Assembly: GCA_900542165.1 (NCBI GenBank)
Contig: UQMM01000015.1
Location: forward strand, 1-48,349
Reading direction: 5' to 3'
From: an uncultured Collinsella sp.
GTDB taxonomy: Bacteria > Actinomycetota > Coriobacteriia > Coriobacteriales > Coriobacteriaceae
DNA length: 48,349 bases
Below are positions 1 through 6,526 of the stretch, piece after piece. The notes below the pieces were generated by a model, which did no database searches, had not been told where the DNA came from, and was given only the letters and a program-made list of their open reading frames with translations. Position 1 is the stretch's first letter; every line of letters starts with the position of its first letter. A program made the position numbers and the translations under genes.

Positions 1-54
1 CTGGTGATCTCCGCCTTGAGAGGGCGGCGTCCTAAACCGCTAGACGAACGGGCC
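1..54 (-). tRNA. tRNA-Glu (anticodon CUC), 3' part outside the window
   Basis: Read on the minus strand, the sequence begins GGCCCGTTCGTCTAGCGG, a typical tRNA-Glu acceptor and D-arm start. An anticodon stem CCGCC/GGCGG encloses the 7-nt loop CTCTCAA, which puts CUC at positions 34-36. The variable loop and T arm lie beyond the left edge, so about 22 nt plus any CCA are missing. A good sigma-70 type promoter lies just upstream. Confidence 0.93.
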
Positions 55-88
55 ACATGACATCTGCACTGCCGTGCTGCGAGGAAAT

Positions 89-117
89 ATATTACGGGAC
101 AAAAAACGTCAGCGCAA
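89..117 (-). promoter_or_regulatory. Promoter of tRNA-Glu
   Basis: On the minus strand a -35 box TTGCGC (117-112) is separated by exactly 17 bp from a -10 box TAATAT (94-89). Transcription would start near position 82, about 28 nt before the mature tRNA 5' end. The spacing and the -10 match are good; the assignment to this tRNA is by position. Confidence 0.7.
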
Positions 118-132
118 GAAGAAATTCCAAAT

Positions 133-151
133 TGCCGAAAAATTGTCGGCA
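133..151 (-). terminator. Weak hairpin downstream of cca
   Basis: A 6-bp stem TGCCGA/TCGGCA with a 7-nt loop lies about 30 nt after the cca stop. On the minus strand it is followed by a T-rich but interrupted stretch. It could end cca transcription before the tRNA promoter, but the stem is short. Confidence 0.35.
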
Positions 152-181
152 GGTTATGGAACACACAGGTAAACTGGGTAG

Positions 182-1576
182 CTAATTCAAGTTGAGATGG
201 ACCAAAAGAGCTTCGCGCTCGTTGGGGATGTTGTCTTCGATCACGGCGTCGAGGGCGGAGTTGAGTAGCTGCCCCAGTTCCGGCCCGGGCTTGACTCCGG
301 CACGGATCAGGTCGCCGCCGTTGATGGCGAGCATCTTGAGCGTATAGGGCTCCCCCGCCTTCAGCAGCTCGTGCGCCATCGCGCGCATCTCCTCAATCGT
401 CTCAACGTAATAGAAGCACGACGGGGCCTTGCCGAGCGTGTCGGCACGCTTAAGATCCATGAGCTCGTCCATCAAACGCGGCGTGTCGACGCCCTCGCCC
501 GAAAGCGCGCGCATCATATTGAGCAGGCAGGAGCGCTCGGGGCGCAGCGGCTTGTCGTGATATTTGATGAGCAGGCACACGTCGCGCACCAGGTCGTGCG
601 AGAGCGCCAGGCGATCCATAATGACGCGCGCTTTCTTGGCGCCGAGCTCGGGATGACCGTAGAAGTGTCCGCTGCCGGCGTGATCGACCGTGAAACACTC
701 GGGCTTGGACACATCGTGCAAAAACGCCGCCCACATAAGGCTCGACGAGGGCGCGACGCCGTCACACAGCGCGAGCTCCCCCGCCACCGTAAGCACACGG
801 GCGATATGCTCGTAGACGTTAAACGCATGATAGACACTGCGCTGATCAAACCCGCGACCCGCTGCCAACTCGGGCACGGCGGCGCAGATGAGCTCGGGGT
901 AGCGCAGCATCGCGTCTCCCCCATGACCGGTCGAAAGAATGCCCTCGAGCTCAATACCCACACGCTCGCGCGCCACGGCGTCGAGCAGCGGCGCGCACTC
1001 GGCAAGCGCTCGCTTAGTCTCGGGCTCAATCATAAAGTCCAGGCGGCAGGCAAAGCGCACCGCACGCAACATGCGCAGGGCGTCCTCGTTAAAGCGACGC
1101 TTGGGATCGCCGACAGCGCGAATCAGCTTGCGCTCCAAGTCACCCTGGCCGTCGTAGCGGTCGACAAGCCCGCGCTCGGGATGCCAGGCCATGGCGTTGA
1201 CGGTAAAGTCGCGGCGCGCCAGATCGTCCTCGAGCGAGGCGGCACGCTCCACACTCTGGGGATGGCGACCATCGGTGTAAAAGCCATCCAAACGGTACGT
1301 GGTGACCTCGATACGCTCGCCATCGGAAATAGCCGTGATTCCGCCAAATTTAATGCCAGACTCCACAACCGCGATGCCGGCGGCCTCGAGCGCCGCCTTG
1401 GACTCCTGCCACAGGCCGCTACAGCACATATCAACATCGTGGCTGGGGCACCCCATCAGGGCGTCGCGCACCCAACCGCCCACGTACCAAGCCTCAAGAC
1501 CAGCCGCCTCAAGCGCGCGTAGGACGCACAGGGACGCATCGGACGGTTGATTACCGTTGAGCGAAACATTGCACAT
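182..1576 (-). CDS. cca: CCA tRNA nucleotidyltransferase (CCA-adding enzyme, class II)
   Basis: Adds or repairs the 3' CCA end of tRNAs from CTP and ATP in the cytoplasm. The 464-residue product shows the nucleotidyltransferase core GGWVRDALMG followed by DVDM (the metal-binding D-x-D pair), the RRDFTVNAMAW motif, and NEDALRMLRAVRFA of the neck/body domain. An HD-type domain (FLHDVSKPE) follows, as in bacterial HD-containing CCA enzymes. I chose the ATG at 1576 because AGGAGG sits 8 nt upstream; a GTG 18 nt further out has no ribosome-binding site. It lies just upstream of a tRNA gene. Classification as CCA-adding rather than poly(A)-adding is by family resemblance. Confidence 0.92.
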   Translation of the reverse strand: MCNVSLNGNQPSDASLCVLRALEAAGLEAWYVGGWVRDALMGCPSHDVDMCCSGLWQESKAALEAAGIAVVESGIKFGGITAISDGERIEVTTYRLDGFYTDGRHPQSVERAASLEDDLARRDFTVNAMAWHPERGLVDRYDGQGDLERKLIRAVGDPKRRFNEDALRMLRAVRFACRLDFMIEPETKRALAECAPLLDAVARERVGIELEGILSTGHGGDAMLRYPELICAAVPELAAGRGFDQRSVYHAFNVYEHIARVLTVAGELALCDGVAPSSSLMWAAFLHDVSKPECFTVDHAGSGHFYGHPELGAKKARVIMDRLALSHDLVRDVCLLIKYHDKPLRPERSCLLNMMRALSGEGVDTPRLMDELMDLKRADTLGKAPSCFYYVETIEEMRAMAHELLKAGEPYTLKMLAINGGDLIRAGVKPGPELGQLLNSALDAVIEDNIPNEREALLVHLNLN

Positions 1577-1713
1577 GCCTATGGCCTCCTGCACTTGTGA
1601 GCGTTAATCGATGGTTCTCAAGAAGTCTAACAAGAAACGAGAAAGCGCGCACACGCAATCGCGTCGTCAATTCCATAAAACGAGACAGCAGACGCCATAT
1701 GCGTTCAGCGAGC

Positions 1714-1749
1714 AAAAAACACCCGCCTCGGAGATCCAAAGCGGGTGTT
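1714..1749 (-). terminator. Intrinsic terminator of the distal pfkB gene
   Basis: On the minus strand a perfect 9-bp stem AACACCCGC/GCGGGTGTT with a 14-nt loop is followed by a run of T. It lies about 23 nt after the stop codon of the upstream PfkB gene and ends the PTS/pfkB transcription unit. Confidence 0.88.
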
Positions 1750-1771
1750 CGGCAGCGATTTTTCGATGCGG

Positions 1772-2704
1772 CTAGCAGACCTGACGAACCTCGATGTGCT
1801 TCTTATATTCGTCCACCTTGGCAAAGTCGCCCAGGCCCGGGCACTCGACCACGTTGGCGCCGGTGGCCATCGACAGACGGAGGGCATCCTCGACGCGCTC
1901 GGGAGCGTCGTGCCATACGGACAGGAAGGCAGCGAGCGAGGAATCGCCGGCGCACACCGTCGACAGCAGCTTGACGTCGAAGGTGCGATTGGCAAACCAG
2001 ATGTGCTCGCCGTTGGAGAAGTACGCACCGGCGCCACCGAGGGTCAGCAGCACGTTCTTGGCGCCCTTAGCGTGCAGCTCGGCCATAGCGCCCTTGACGG
2101 ACTCATCGTCGCCACCGCTCACCTTAATGCCAAAGATGTCGAGCAGCTCGTCGTCATTGGGCTTGATCAGCAGCGGCTCCATGGCAATGAGGTCTGCCAG
2201 CTGATGGCTCGAGATGTCGAGGACGAACTCGGCCCCCTTGGCCTTGACGCGGCGCAGGACCTCGGCCAAGAAGCCCTCGGAAGTGTTGGGAGGCAGCGAG
2301 CCGCTGATGACCAGGCAGGTCATGTCATCGAGCGAATCGATGAGCTCAAACATCTCCTGCTCGTTGGCCTCGTTGATGGCGGCACCGGCGTTGACCATGT
2401 TGTACTCGGTGTCGGGTCCGGCATTGAGGAACACGTTGACGCGCGTGATGCCGTCGGTCCAAACGGGCTTGACGGGCACGCCCAGGGCCTCGGCGCCCTT
2501 AACGATAAACTCGCCCGAGAAGCCGGCGAAAAAGCCCAGGATCGTGGTGTCGACACCGTAGTGATCGAGGGTGAACGAGACGTTGAGACCCTTGCCGTTG
2601 GGCGTGTAGACGGCGTTACGGGTACGCGTGACGGTGTTGGCAGCAAGGCCGTCGCAGGCGATGTTGTAGTCAATGGCGGGATTTGCAGTGAGCGTGTAAA
2701 TCAT
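1772..2704 (-). CDS. 1-phosphofructokinase-family (PfkB) sugar kinase, copy 1
   Basis: A 310-residue PfkB/ribokinase-fold kinase closest in layout to FruK/LacC: N-terminal TLTANPAIDY, the NGKGLNVS substrate loop, TDGITRVN, and C-terminal VCAGDSSLAAF carrying the catalytic Asp. It probably phosphorylates fructose 1-phosphate, or a related hexose phosphate, with ATP to feed glycolysis. Two family positions are altered: GGKG is NGKG and the anion-hole GAGD is CAGD; the catalytic Asp remains. The ATG at 2704 has AAAGGAA about 6 nt upstream. It is a tandem paralogue of the next gene and has its own leader and terminator. Exact substrate is uncertain (tagatose 6-phosphate is possible). Confidence 0.85.
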   Translation of the reverse strand: MIYTLTANPAIDYNIACDGLAANTVTRTRNAVYTPNGKGLNVSFTLDHYGVDTTILGFFAGFSGEFIVKGAEALGVPVKPVWTDGITRVNVFLNAGPDTEYNMVNAGAAINEANEQEMFELIDSLDDMTCLVISGSLPPNTSEGFLAEVLRRVKAKGAEFVLDISSHQLADLIAMEPLLIKPNDDELLDIFGIKVSGGDDESVKGAMAELHAKGAKNVLLTLGGAGAYFSNGEHIWFANRTFDVKLLSTVCAGDSSLAAFLSVWHDAPERVEDALRLSMATGANVVECPGLGDFAKVDEYKKHIEVRQVC

Positions 2705-2712
2705 GAATGTTC

Positions 2713-2740
2713 CTTTCACGAAGTAACGTGTTAATGAAAG
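2713..2740. promoter_or_regulatory. Candidate inverted-repeat operator before pfkB copy 1
   Basis: CTTTCA and TGAAAG arms lie 16 nt apart with an inner CACG/CGTG pair. The same outer arms occur 17 nt apart in the fruA-rpiR intergenic region, suggesting a shared regulator. One arm overlaps the ribosome-binding site, so the match may be coincidental. Confidence 0.3.
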
Positions 2741-2833
2741 TATATTCCACCCAACGGTAAAAGGCTAGGACAACTCGGTGAACGGTGTGGAAGCGATGAA
2801 GTACGGCAGAGCATCTCTCTCCAATAACGGAAC

Positions 2834-2865
2834 AAAAAAGGCGCCCCGGCCGAAACCGGGGCGCC
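2834..2865 (-). terminator. Intrinsic terminator of pfkB copy 2
   Basis: A perfect 10-bp GC stem GGCGCCCCGG/CCGGGGCGCC with a 6-nt loop is followed on the minus strand by six T. It sits 28 nt after the stop codon, so the two pfkB genes are at least partly separate transcripts. Confidence 0.92.
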
Positions 2866-2893
2866 GCATGCGCACGAATATGTCGCGTTTCGA

Positions 2894-3826
2894 TTACTGA
2901 CGATCGAGCTTGCGGACAGCAACGCGCTTGCTGTACTCGTCGACGTGACCGAAGTCGCCGATGCCGACGGACTCGGCAACGTTGGCGCCGGTGGCCATAG
3001 CGAGCTTCATGGCCTCCTCGACGTTGTCGCGATCCCTGTACCACTTGTGCAGGAACGCAGCGAGGGTGCAGTCGCCGGCGCAGACAGAAGAAACCAGCTT
3101 GATGTTGAACTCACGCTTGGCGTACCAAATATCCTCGCCGTTGGAAAAGTAAGCGTCGCCGCGGCTACCACGGGTGAGCAGCACGTTCTGAACGCCAGCG
3201 TCGTGAGCCATCTTCATGGCAACGCGGACCTCGTCGTCGGTGTCGACCGGCACGCCGAAGATGGCCTTCATCTCGTGATGGTTCGGCTTGATGAGCAGCG
3301 GCTTCTTGTGAGCGAGCTCCTTGAGCTTGTCGGAGGACAGGTCCAGGACGACGTCGGCGCCACGAGCCTGAGCGTGCTCCATGACCTGAGCCAGGAAGTC
3401 GGGCGTAGCTTTGGGAGGCACGGAGCCGGAAACGATCAGGCACTCGAGATCGCCCGCGGTGTCCAGGATGTTGTAGAGCTCCTCCTGGTGCTGCGGCGTA
3501 ATAGGAGCACCCGGGTTCAGGATGCCGTACTCGTGCTGGCCATCGTTGACGTAGGTGTTAATGCGCGTGATACCGTCGGTCCAGACCGGGCGGCAGAGGC
3601 AACCCAGGTTCATGACCTCCTCGACGATGAACTTGCCCGTGAAGCCAGCGAAGAAGCCGAGCGCGACGGTGTCGACGCCCATCTTCTTAAAGGCGAAGGA
3701 CACGTCGAGGCCCTTGCCGTTAGCCGTGTAGCTGGCCGAGCCGGTGCGGACGTTCTCGTCGGGCTCGAGCGGAGAGCTCGAAACCGTCATGTCGACAGCC
3801 GGGTTAGCGGTTAGCGTGTAGAACAT
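2894..3826 (-). CDS. 1-phosphofructokinase-family (PfkB) sugar kinase, copy 2
   Basis: A 310-residue paralogue of the downstream kinase with the same landmarks: TLTANPAVDM, NGKGLDVSFAF, TDGITRIN, SGSVPPKATPDF and VCAGDCTLAAF with the catalytic Asp. Like its neighbour it has Asn in place of the first Gly of GGKG and Cys in place of the first Gly of GAGD, so these substitutions predate the duplication. The ATG at 3826 is preceded by AGGGGG 8 nt away. It follows ptsI with 74 nt between them, including a hairpin, and probably acts on the phosphosugar made by the PTS. Whether the two copies differ in substrate cannot be read from the sequence. Confidence 0.85.
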   Translation of the reverse strand: MFYTLTANPAVDMTVSSSPLEPDENVRTGSASYTANGKGLDVSFAFKKMGVDTVALGFFAGFTGKFIVEEVMNLGCLCRPVWTDGITRINTYVNDGQHEYGILNPGAPITPQHQEELYNILDTAGDLECLIVSGSVPPKATPDFLAQVMEHAQARGADVVLDLSSDKLKELAHKKPLLIKPNHHEMKAIFGVPVDTDDEVRVAMKMAHDAGVQNVLLTRGSRGDAYFSNGEDIWYAKREFNIKLVSSVCAGDCTLAAFLHKWYRDRDNVEEAMKLAMATGANVAESVGIGDFGHVDEYSKRVAVRKLDRQ

Positions 3827-3853
3827 TTACAGTACCCCCTGTATATGTGAGGG

Positions 3854-3883
3854 CCGCGTGGCCGGCCCATTCCAACCACGCGG
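3854..3883 (-). other. Intercistronic hairpin between ptsI and pfkB copy 2
   Basis: An 8-bp perfect stem CCGCGTGG/CCACGCGG with a 14-nt loop and no T run. It may be a processing or mRNA-stabilising hairpin that sets relative expression of the two genes; it is not a canonical terminator. Confidence 0.45.
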
Positions 3884-3900
3884 TTACCTCTGATACCAAA

Positions 3901-5604
3901 TTAGCGAGCTGCGGACTCGAGCAGTGCCTTGACCTCGGCGGCGGTGTTGCAGGCGAGTGCCTTCTCGGCGAGCTCGTCGCACTCGGCCTTGGTCCACTGG
4001 CTGATGGTCTTGCGGGCGCGCAGGATCGACGGAGCGCTCATCGAGAACTCCTCCAGGCCCCAGCTGATCAGCAGCGGCTCGAGCAGCGGATCGGCAGCGG
4101 CCTCGCCGCACATACCGACCATGATGCCGGCCTTCACGCCGCTCTCGATGATGTTCTTGAGCGAGCGGAGCACGGCGGGATAGTAAACCTGGTACAGGTT
4201 GGAGATGGTGTCGTTACCACGGTCGGCGCACATGGTGTAGCCGATCAGGTCGTTGGTGCCGATGGAGAAGAAGTCGGCGACCTCGGCAAGACGGTCTGCG
4301 AGCAGCGAAGCGGCGGGCGTCTCGACCATGATGCCGACCTCGATGTTCTCGTTGAACTTGCGACCCTCTTCGGTCAGCTCGGCCTTGCACTGCTCGACGA
4401 GCTCCTTGACAGCCAAGACCTCCTCGACGCAGGTGACGAGTGGGATCATGATCTTGACGTCACCGAAGGCGCTAGCGCGCAGCAGAGCGCGGAGCTGGAC
4501 CTTGTACTGGTCGGGATTGGCCAGGCAGTAACGCACGGCGCGGAAGCCCATGAAGGGGTTGTCTTCCTTGACCATATGCAGATACGGAATCTCCTTGTCG
4601 CCACCCACATCGAGCGTGCGGATGATGACCGGAGCACCCTTGAGCGCGCTGGCGACCTTACGGTAGGCGTTGAACTGCTCCTCCTCGGAAGGAAGCTCAG
4701 CAGAGTCCATGAACAGGAACTCGGAGCGGAACAGACCGATGGCCTCGGCGTCGTGATCGAGCGCGTTGGGCACGTCATCGGGGTTACCGATGTTGCAGGC
4801 GATGATCTTCTTGATGCCATCGGCAGTCACGGACGGCTTGCCACGGAAGGCCTCGAGGGCCGCCTTCTCGGCAGCGAAGGCCTCGGCCTTGGCGGTATAG
4901 GCAGCGAGCGTCTCCTCGTCGGGATCGGCCTCGACGATACCCTTGCCACCGTCGACGACAACGGTCATACCGTTGCGCAGCGCGGTGCAGCTGTTGGAAA
5001 CCGAAAGGACAGCCGGGATCTCGAGGGCGCGCGCGATGATCGCGGAGTGCGACGTGCGGCCACCGGTCTCGGTGACGATGCCGGCAACGTGGGCCTTATC
5101 GATCGTGGCGGTCATGGACGGCGTGAGGTCGTGCACGACAACGACGGTGTTCTCGGGCAGGACGGAAAGGTCGACGACCTCCTTGCCCAGCAGCTCGGCC
5201 AGAATACCGGTGCGGATGTCGGCGATGTCGGCCGCGCGCAGACGGAACATCTCGTCGTCCATGGACAGGAACATGTTCTCAAACATGGTCGAGGTGTCCA
5301 TGAGCGCCTGCTCGGCGCAGGTACCGCCGTCAATGGCGGCGTTGATGGCGTCAGTCATGCCCGGGTCCTGAGCCAGGACAATGTGTCCGCTCATGATCTC
5401 GGCCTCGGCCTCGCCCACCGTCTCCTTCATATGGTCGGCCTGAGCCTGGGTCTTCTCGCAGAAGACCGAAAGAGCGGACTGATAGCGCTCCTTCTCTGCT
5501 GCCGAATCAGCAACCTCGTGCGGCTCAAACGTCAAGTCGGGATCGACGGCGACCATGACGGTGCCGATACCGATGCCCTCGGAAGCGTTGACTCCCTGAT
5601 ACAT
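3901..5604 (-). CDS. ptsI: Phosphoenolpyruvate-protein phosphotransferase (PTS Enzyme I)
   Basis: Cytoplasmic Enzyme I (567 aa) that takes phosphate from PEP and passes it to HPr. The phosphorylated His lies at about residue 186 in GGRTSHSAIIAR. The PEP-binding TIM-barrel part shows FRSEFLFMD, RTLDVGGDKE, MGFRAVRYCL, MIPLV, GIMVETPAA, FFSIGTNDL and the C-terminal active-site Cys region VGMCGEAAADP. Length matches the family. Of several in-frame ATGs, the one at 5604 is best because AGAGAGGA ends 6 nt upstream; the ATG two codons earlier would abut the ribosome-binding site. It lies between ptsH and two PfkB kinases, forming the general PTS part of the cluster. Confidence 0.97.
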   Translation of the reverse strand: MYQGVNASEGIGIGTVMVAVDPDLTFEPHEVADSAAEKERYQSALSVFCEKTQAQADHMKETVGEAEAEIMSGHIVLAQDPGMTDAINAAIDGGTCAEQALMDTSTMFENMFLSMDDEMFRLRAADIADIRTGILAELLGKEVVDLSVLPENTVVVVHDLTPSMTATIDKAHVAGIVTETGGRTSHSAIIARALEIPAVLSVSNSCTALRNGMTVVVDGGKGIVEADPDEETLAAYTAKAEAFAAEKAALEAFRGKPSVTADGIKKIIACNIGNPDDVPNALDHDAEAIGLFRSEFLFMDSAELPSEEEQFNAYRKVASALKGAPVIIRTLDVGGDKEIPYLHMVKEDNPFMGFRAVRYCLANPDQYKVQLRALLRASAFGDVKIMIPLVTCVEEVLAVKELVEQCKAELTEEGRKFNENIEVGIMVETPAASLLADRLAEVADFFSIGTNDLIGYTMCADRGNDTISNLYQVYYPAVLRSLKNIIESGVKAGIMVGMCGEAAADPLLEPLLISWGLEEFSMSAPSILRARKTISQWTKAECDELAEKALACNTAAEVKALLESAAR

Positions 5605-5656
5605 TCCCATTCCTCTCTCCGTGTCATGTGATAAAGCGTTTTGCCATATCCATGAC

Positions 5657-5692
5657 AAAAGAGCGCAGCTACCTTACAACAGGTCACTGCGC
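5657..5692 (-). terminator. Terminator-like hairpin between ptsH and ptsI
   Basis: On the minus strand a 12-bp stem (10 of 12 paired, arms 5692-5681 and 5674-5663) with a 6-nt loop is followed by CTCTTTTG. It lies 45 nt after ptsH and would uncouple high HPr expression from Enzyme I expression. Confidence 0.65.
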
Positions 5693-5737
5693 CCCCAAAT
5701 ATGAACTTAGTTGTTCAACATGCGACCCGTTTGAGTT

Positions 5738-6001
5738 CTACTCGCCAAGACCGCTCTTGATGAGCTCGATGGCAGCAGCCAGAGCCTCGGCCTCGTCGGC
5801 GCCGTCGCACTTGACCTCGACCTCAGTACCGCAGGGGATACCAGCAGCCATGAGGGCCATCGGGGACTTGCCGTTGACCTCCTTCTCGGGGGTGACGACC
5901 GTCACGTCACAGGCGTACTTGCCCATGGTGGAGGCGAACAGACCAGCCGGACGCATGTGCAGACCCTGAGGATTAACGAGGGTAGCCTTCTCAGAAACCA
6001 T
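5738..6001 (-). CDS. ptsH: Phosphocarrier protein HPr
   Basis: An 87-residue HPr that shuttles phosphate from Enzyme I to sugar-specific EIIA domains. The active-site His is residue 15 in NPQGLHMRPAG. Ser46 in NGKSPMALMAAG occupies the regulatory position phosphorylated by HPr kinase in organisms that have that enzyme, so such regulation is possible here; no hprK lies in the window. The ATG at 6001 has AAAGGAG about 6 nt upstream. The gene precedes ptsI and is separated from it by a terminator-like hairpin, as expected for an abundant small carrier. Confidence 0.97.
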   Translation of the reverse strand: MVSEKATLVNPQGLHMRPAGLFASTMGKYACDVTVVTPEKEVNGKSPMALMAAGIPCGTEVEVKCDGADEAEALAAAIELIKSGLGE

Positions 6002-6138
6002 AGTTGACTCCTTTTTGTGTTTAACCCCTGTCATGCATGTGGCAGGAGTCAGATTCACGACGTTGTTTATATTAACTCACATCAAACGGTTTTTCATTAT
6101 GTTTCGCACGAATTGTTGGACAGATGTCGTTCCTGTAC

Positions 6139-6267
6139 GCTTGCCTGCCGGGCGGGGCGGTTAAGTTTGCTGCTCTACAGTCCTGCGCAAGACGAAAAGC
6201 ACATTAAGTGCTTTCCTTTGCGTGCGGAACTCGCGACAAACTTAACCGCCCCGCCCGGCAGGCAAGC
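6139..6267. repeat. 129-nt near-palindrome with 31-bp perfect arms
   Basis: Arms 6139-6169 and 6237-6267 are perfect reverse complements (31 bp, very GC-rich). The 67-nt interior continues the symmetry imperfectly and closes in a second stem, AAAGCAC/GTGCTTT (around 6196-6215). The whole unit would fold into one long hairpin as DNA cruciform or RNA. It lies in the 525-bp gap between ptsH (minus, start 6001) and the end of fruA. There is no open reading frame of note, no T run and no clear target-site duplication. A MITE-like or REP/BIME-like element is possible. Confidence 0.8.
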
Positions 6268-6363
6268 TGCGGAAACTCGGTCGGCTCAGAGCAATATCGT
6301 GTGAACGGAATTCTGGCTGAGGATCTGTTCGCGACAAAGACTCAATGGGCAGTTCCCTCTATG

Positions 6364-6450
6364 CCCTTCTGGAAGTTGCGGTGAAATAGGGACTGATTTT
6401 GCGGTTGAAACGTTTAAACAATCCCTATTTCACCGCACCTTACAGAAGGG
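6364..6450. repeat. 87-nt interrupted palindrome with GGGAC core
   Basis: Outer arms CCCTTCTG (6364-6371) and CAGAAGGG (6443-6450) and a perfect 15-bp inner stem GCGGTGAAATAGGGA (6378-6392) / 6422-6436 frame a loop containing GTTTAAAC. It lies directly after the 129-nt palindrome and just before the fruA terminator. It has no T run of its own. It resembles a REP-type intergenic palindrome; its function is unknown. Confidence 0.75.
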
Positions 6451-6454
6451 AATG

Positions 6455-6490
6455 AAAAAAGGCGGGGGCTCCGAGTGGAGTCCTCGCCTT
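6455..6490 (-). terminator. Intrinsic terminator of fruA
   Basis: On the minus strand a 14-bp stem (12 paired; arms 6490-6477 and 6472-6459) with a 4-nt loop is followed by six T. It lies 36 nt after the fruA stop. Confidence 0.9.
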
Positions 6491-6526
6491 TGCTACAGGG
6501 GGCGATGGTATTCGCGTGTTGCGGGA

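Noticed and set aside
3847..5631. 594-codon plus-strand open frame opposite ptsI
   Set aside because: Shadow frame; Enzyme I is unambiguous on the minus strand.
6055..6110. Catabolite-responsive (cre-like) element TGAAAAACCGTTTGATG upstream of ptsH
   Set aside because: It needs an extra base compared with the cre consensus, and CcpA is not established in this lineage.
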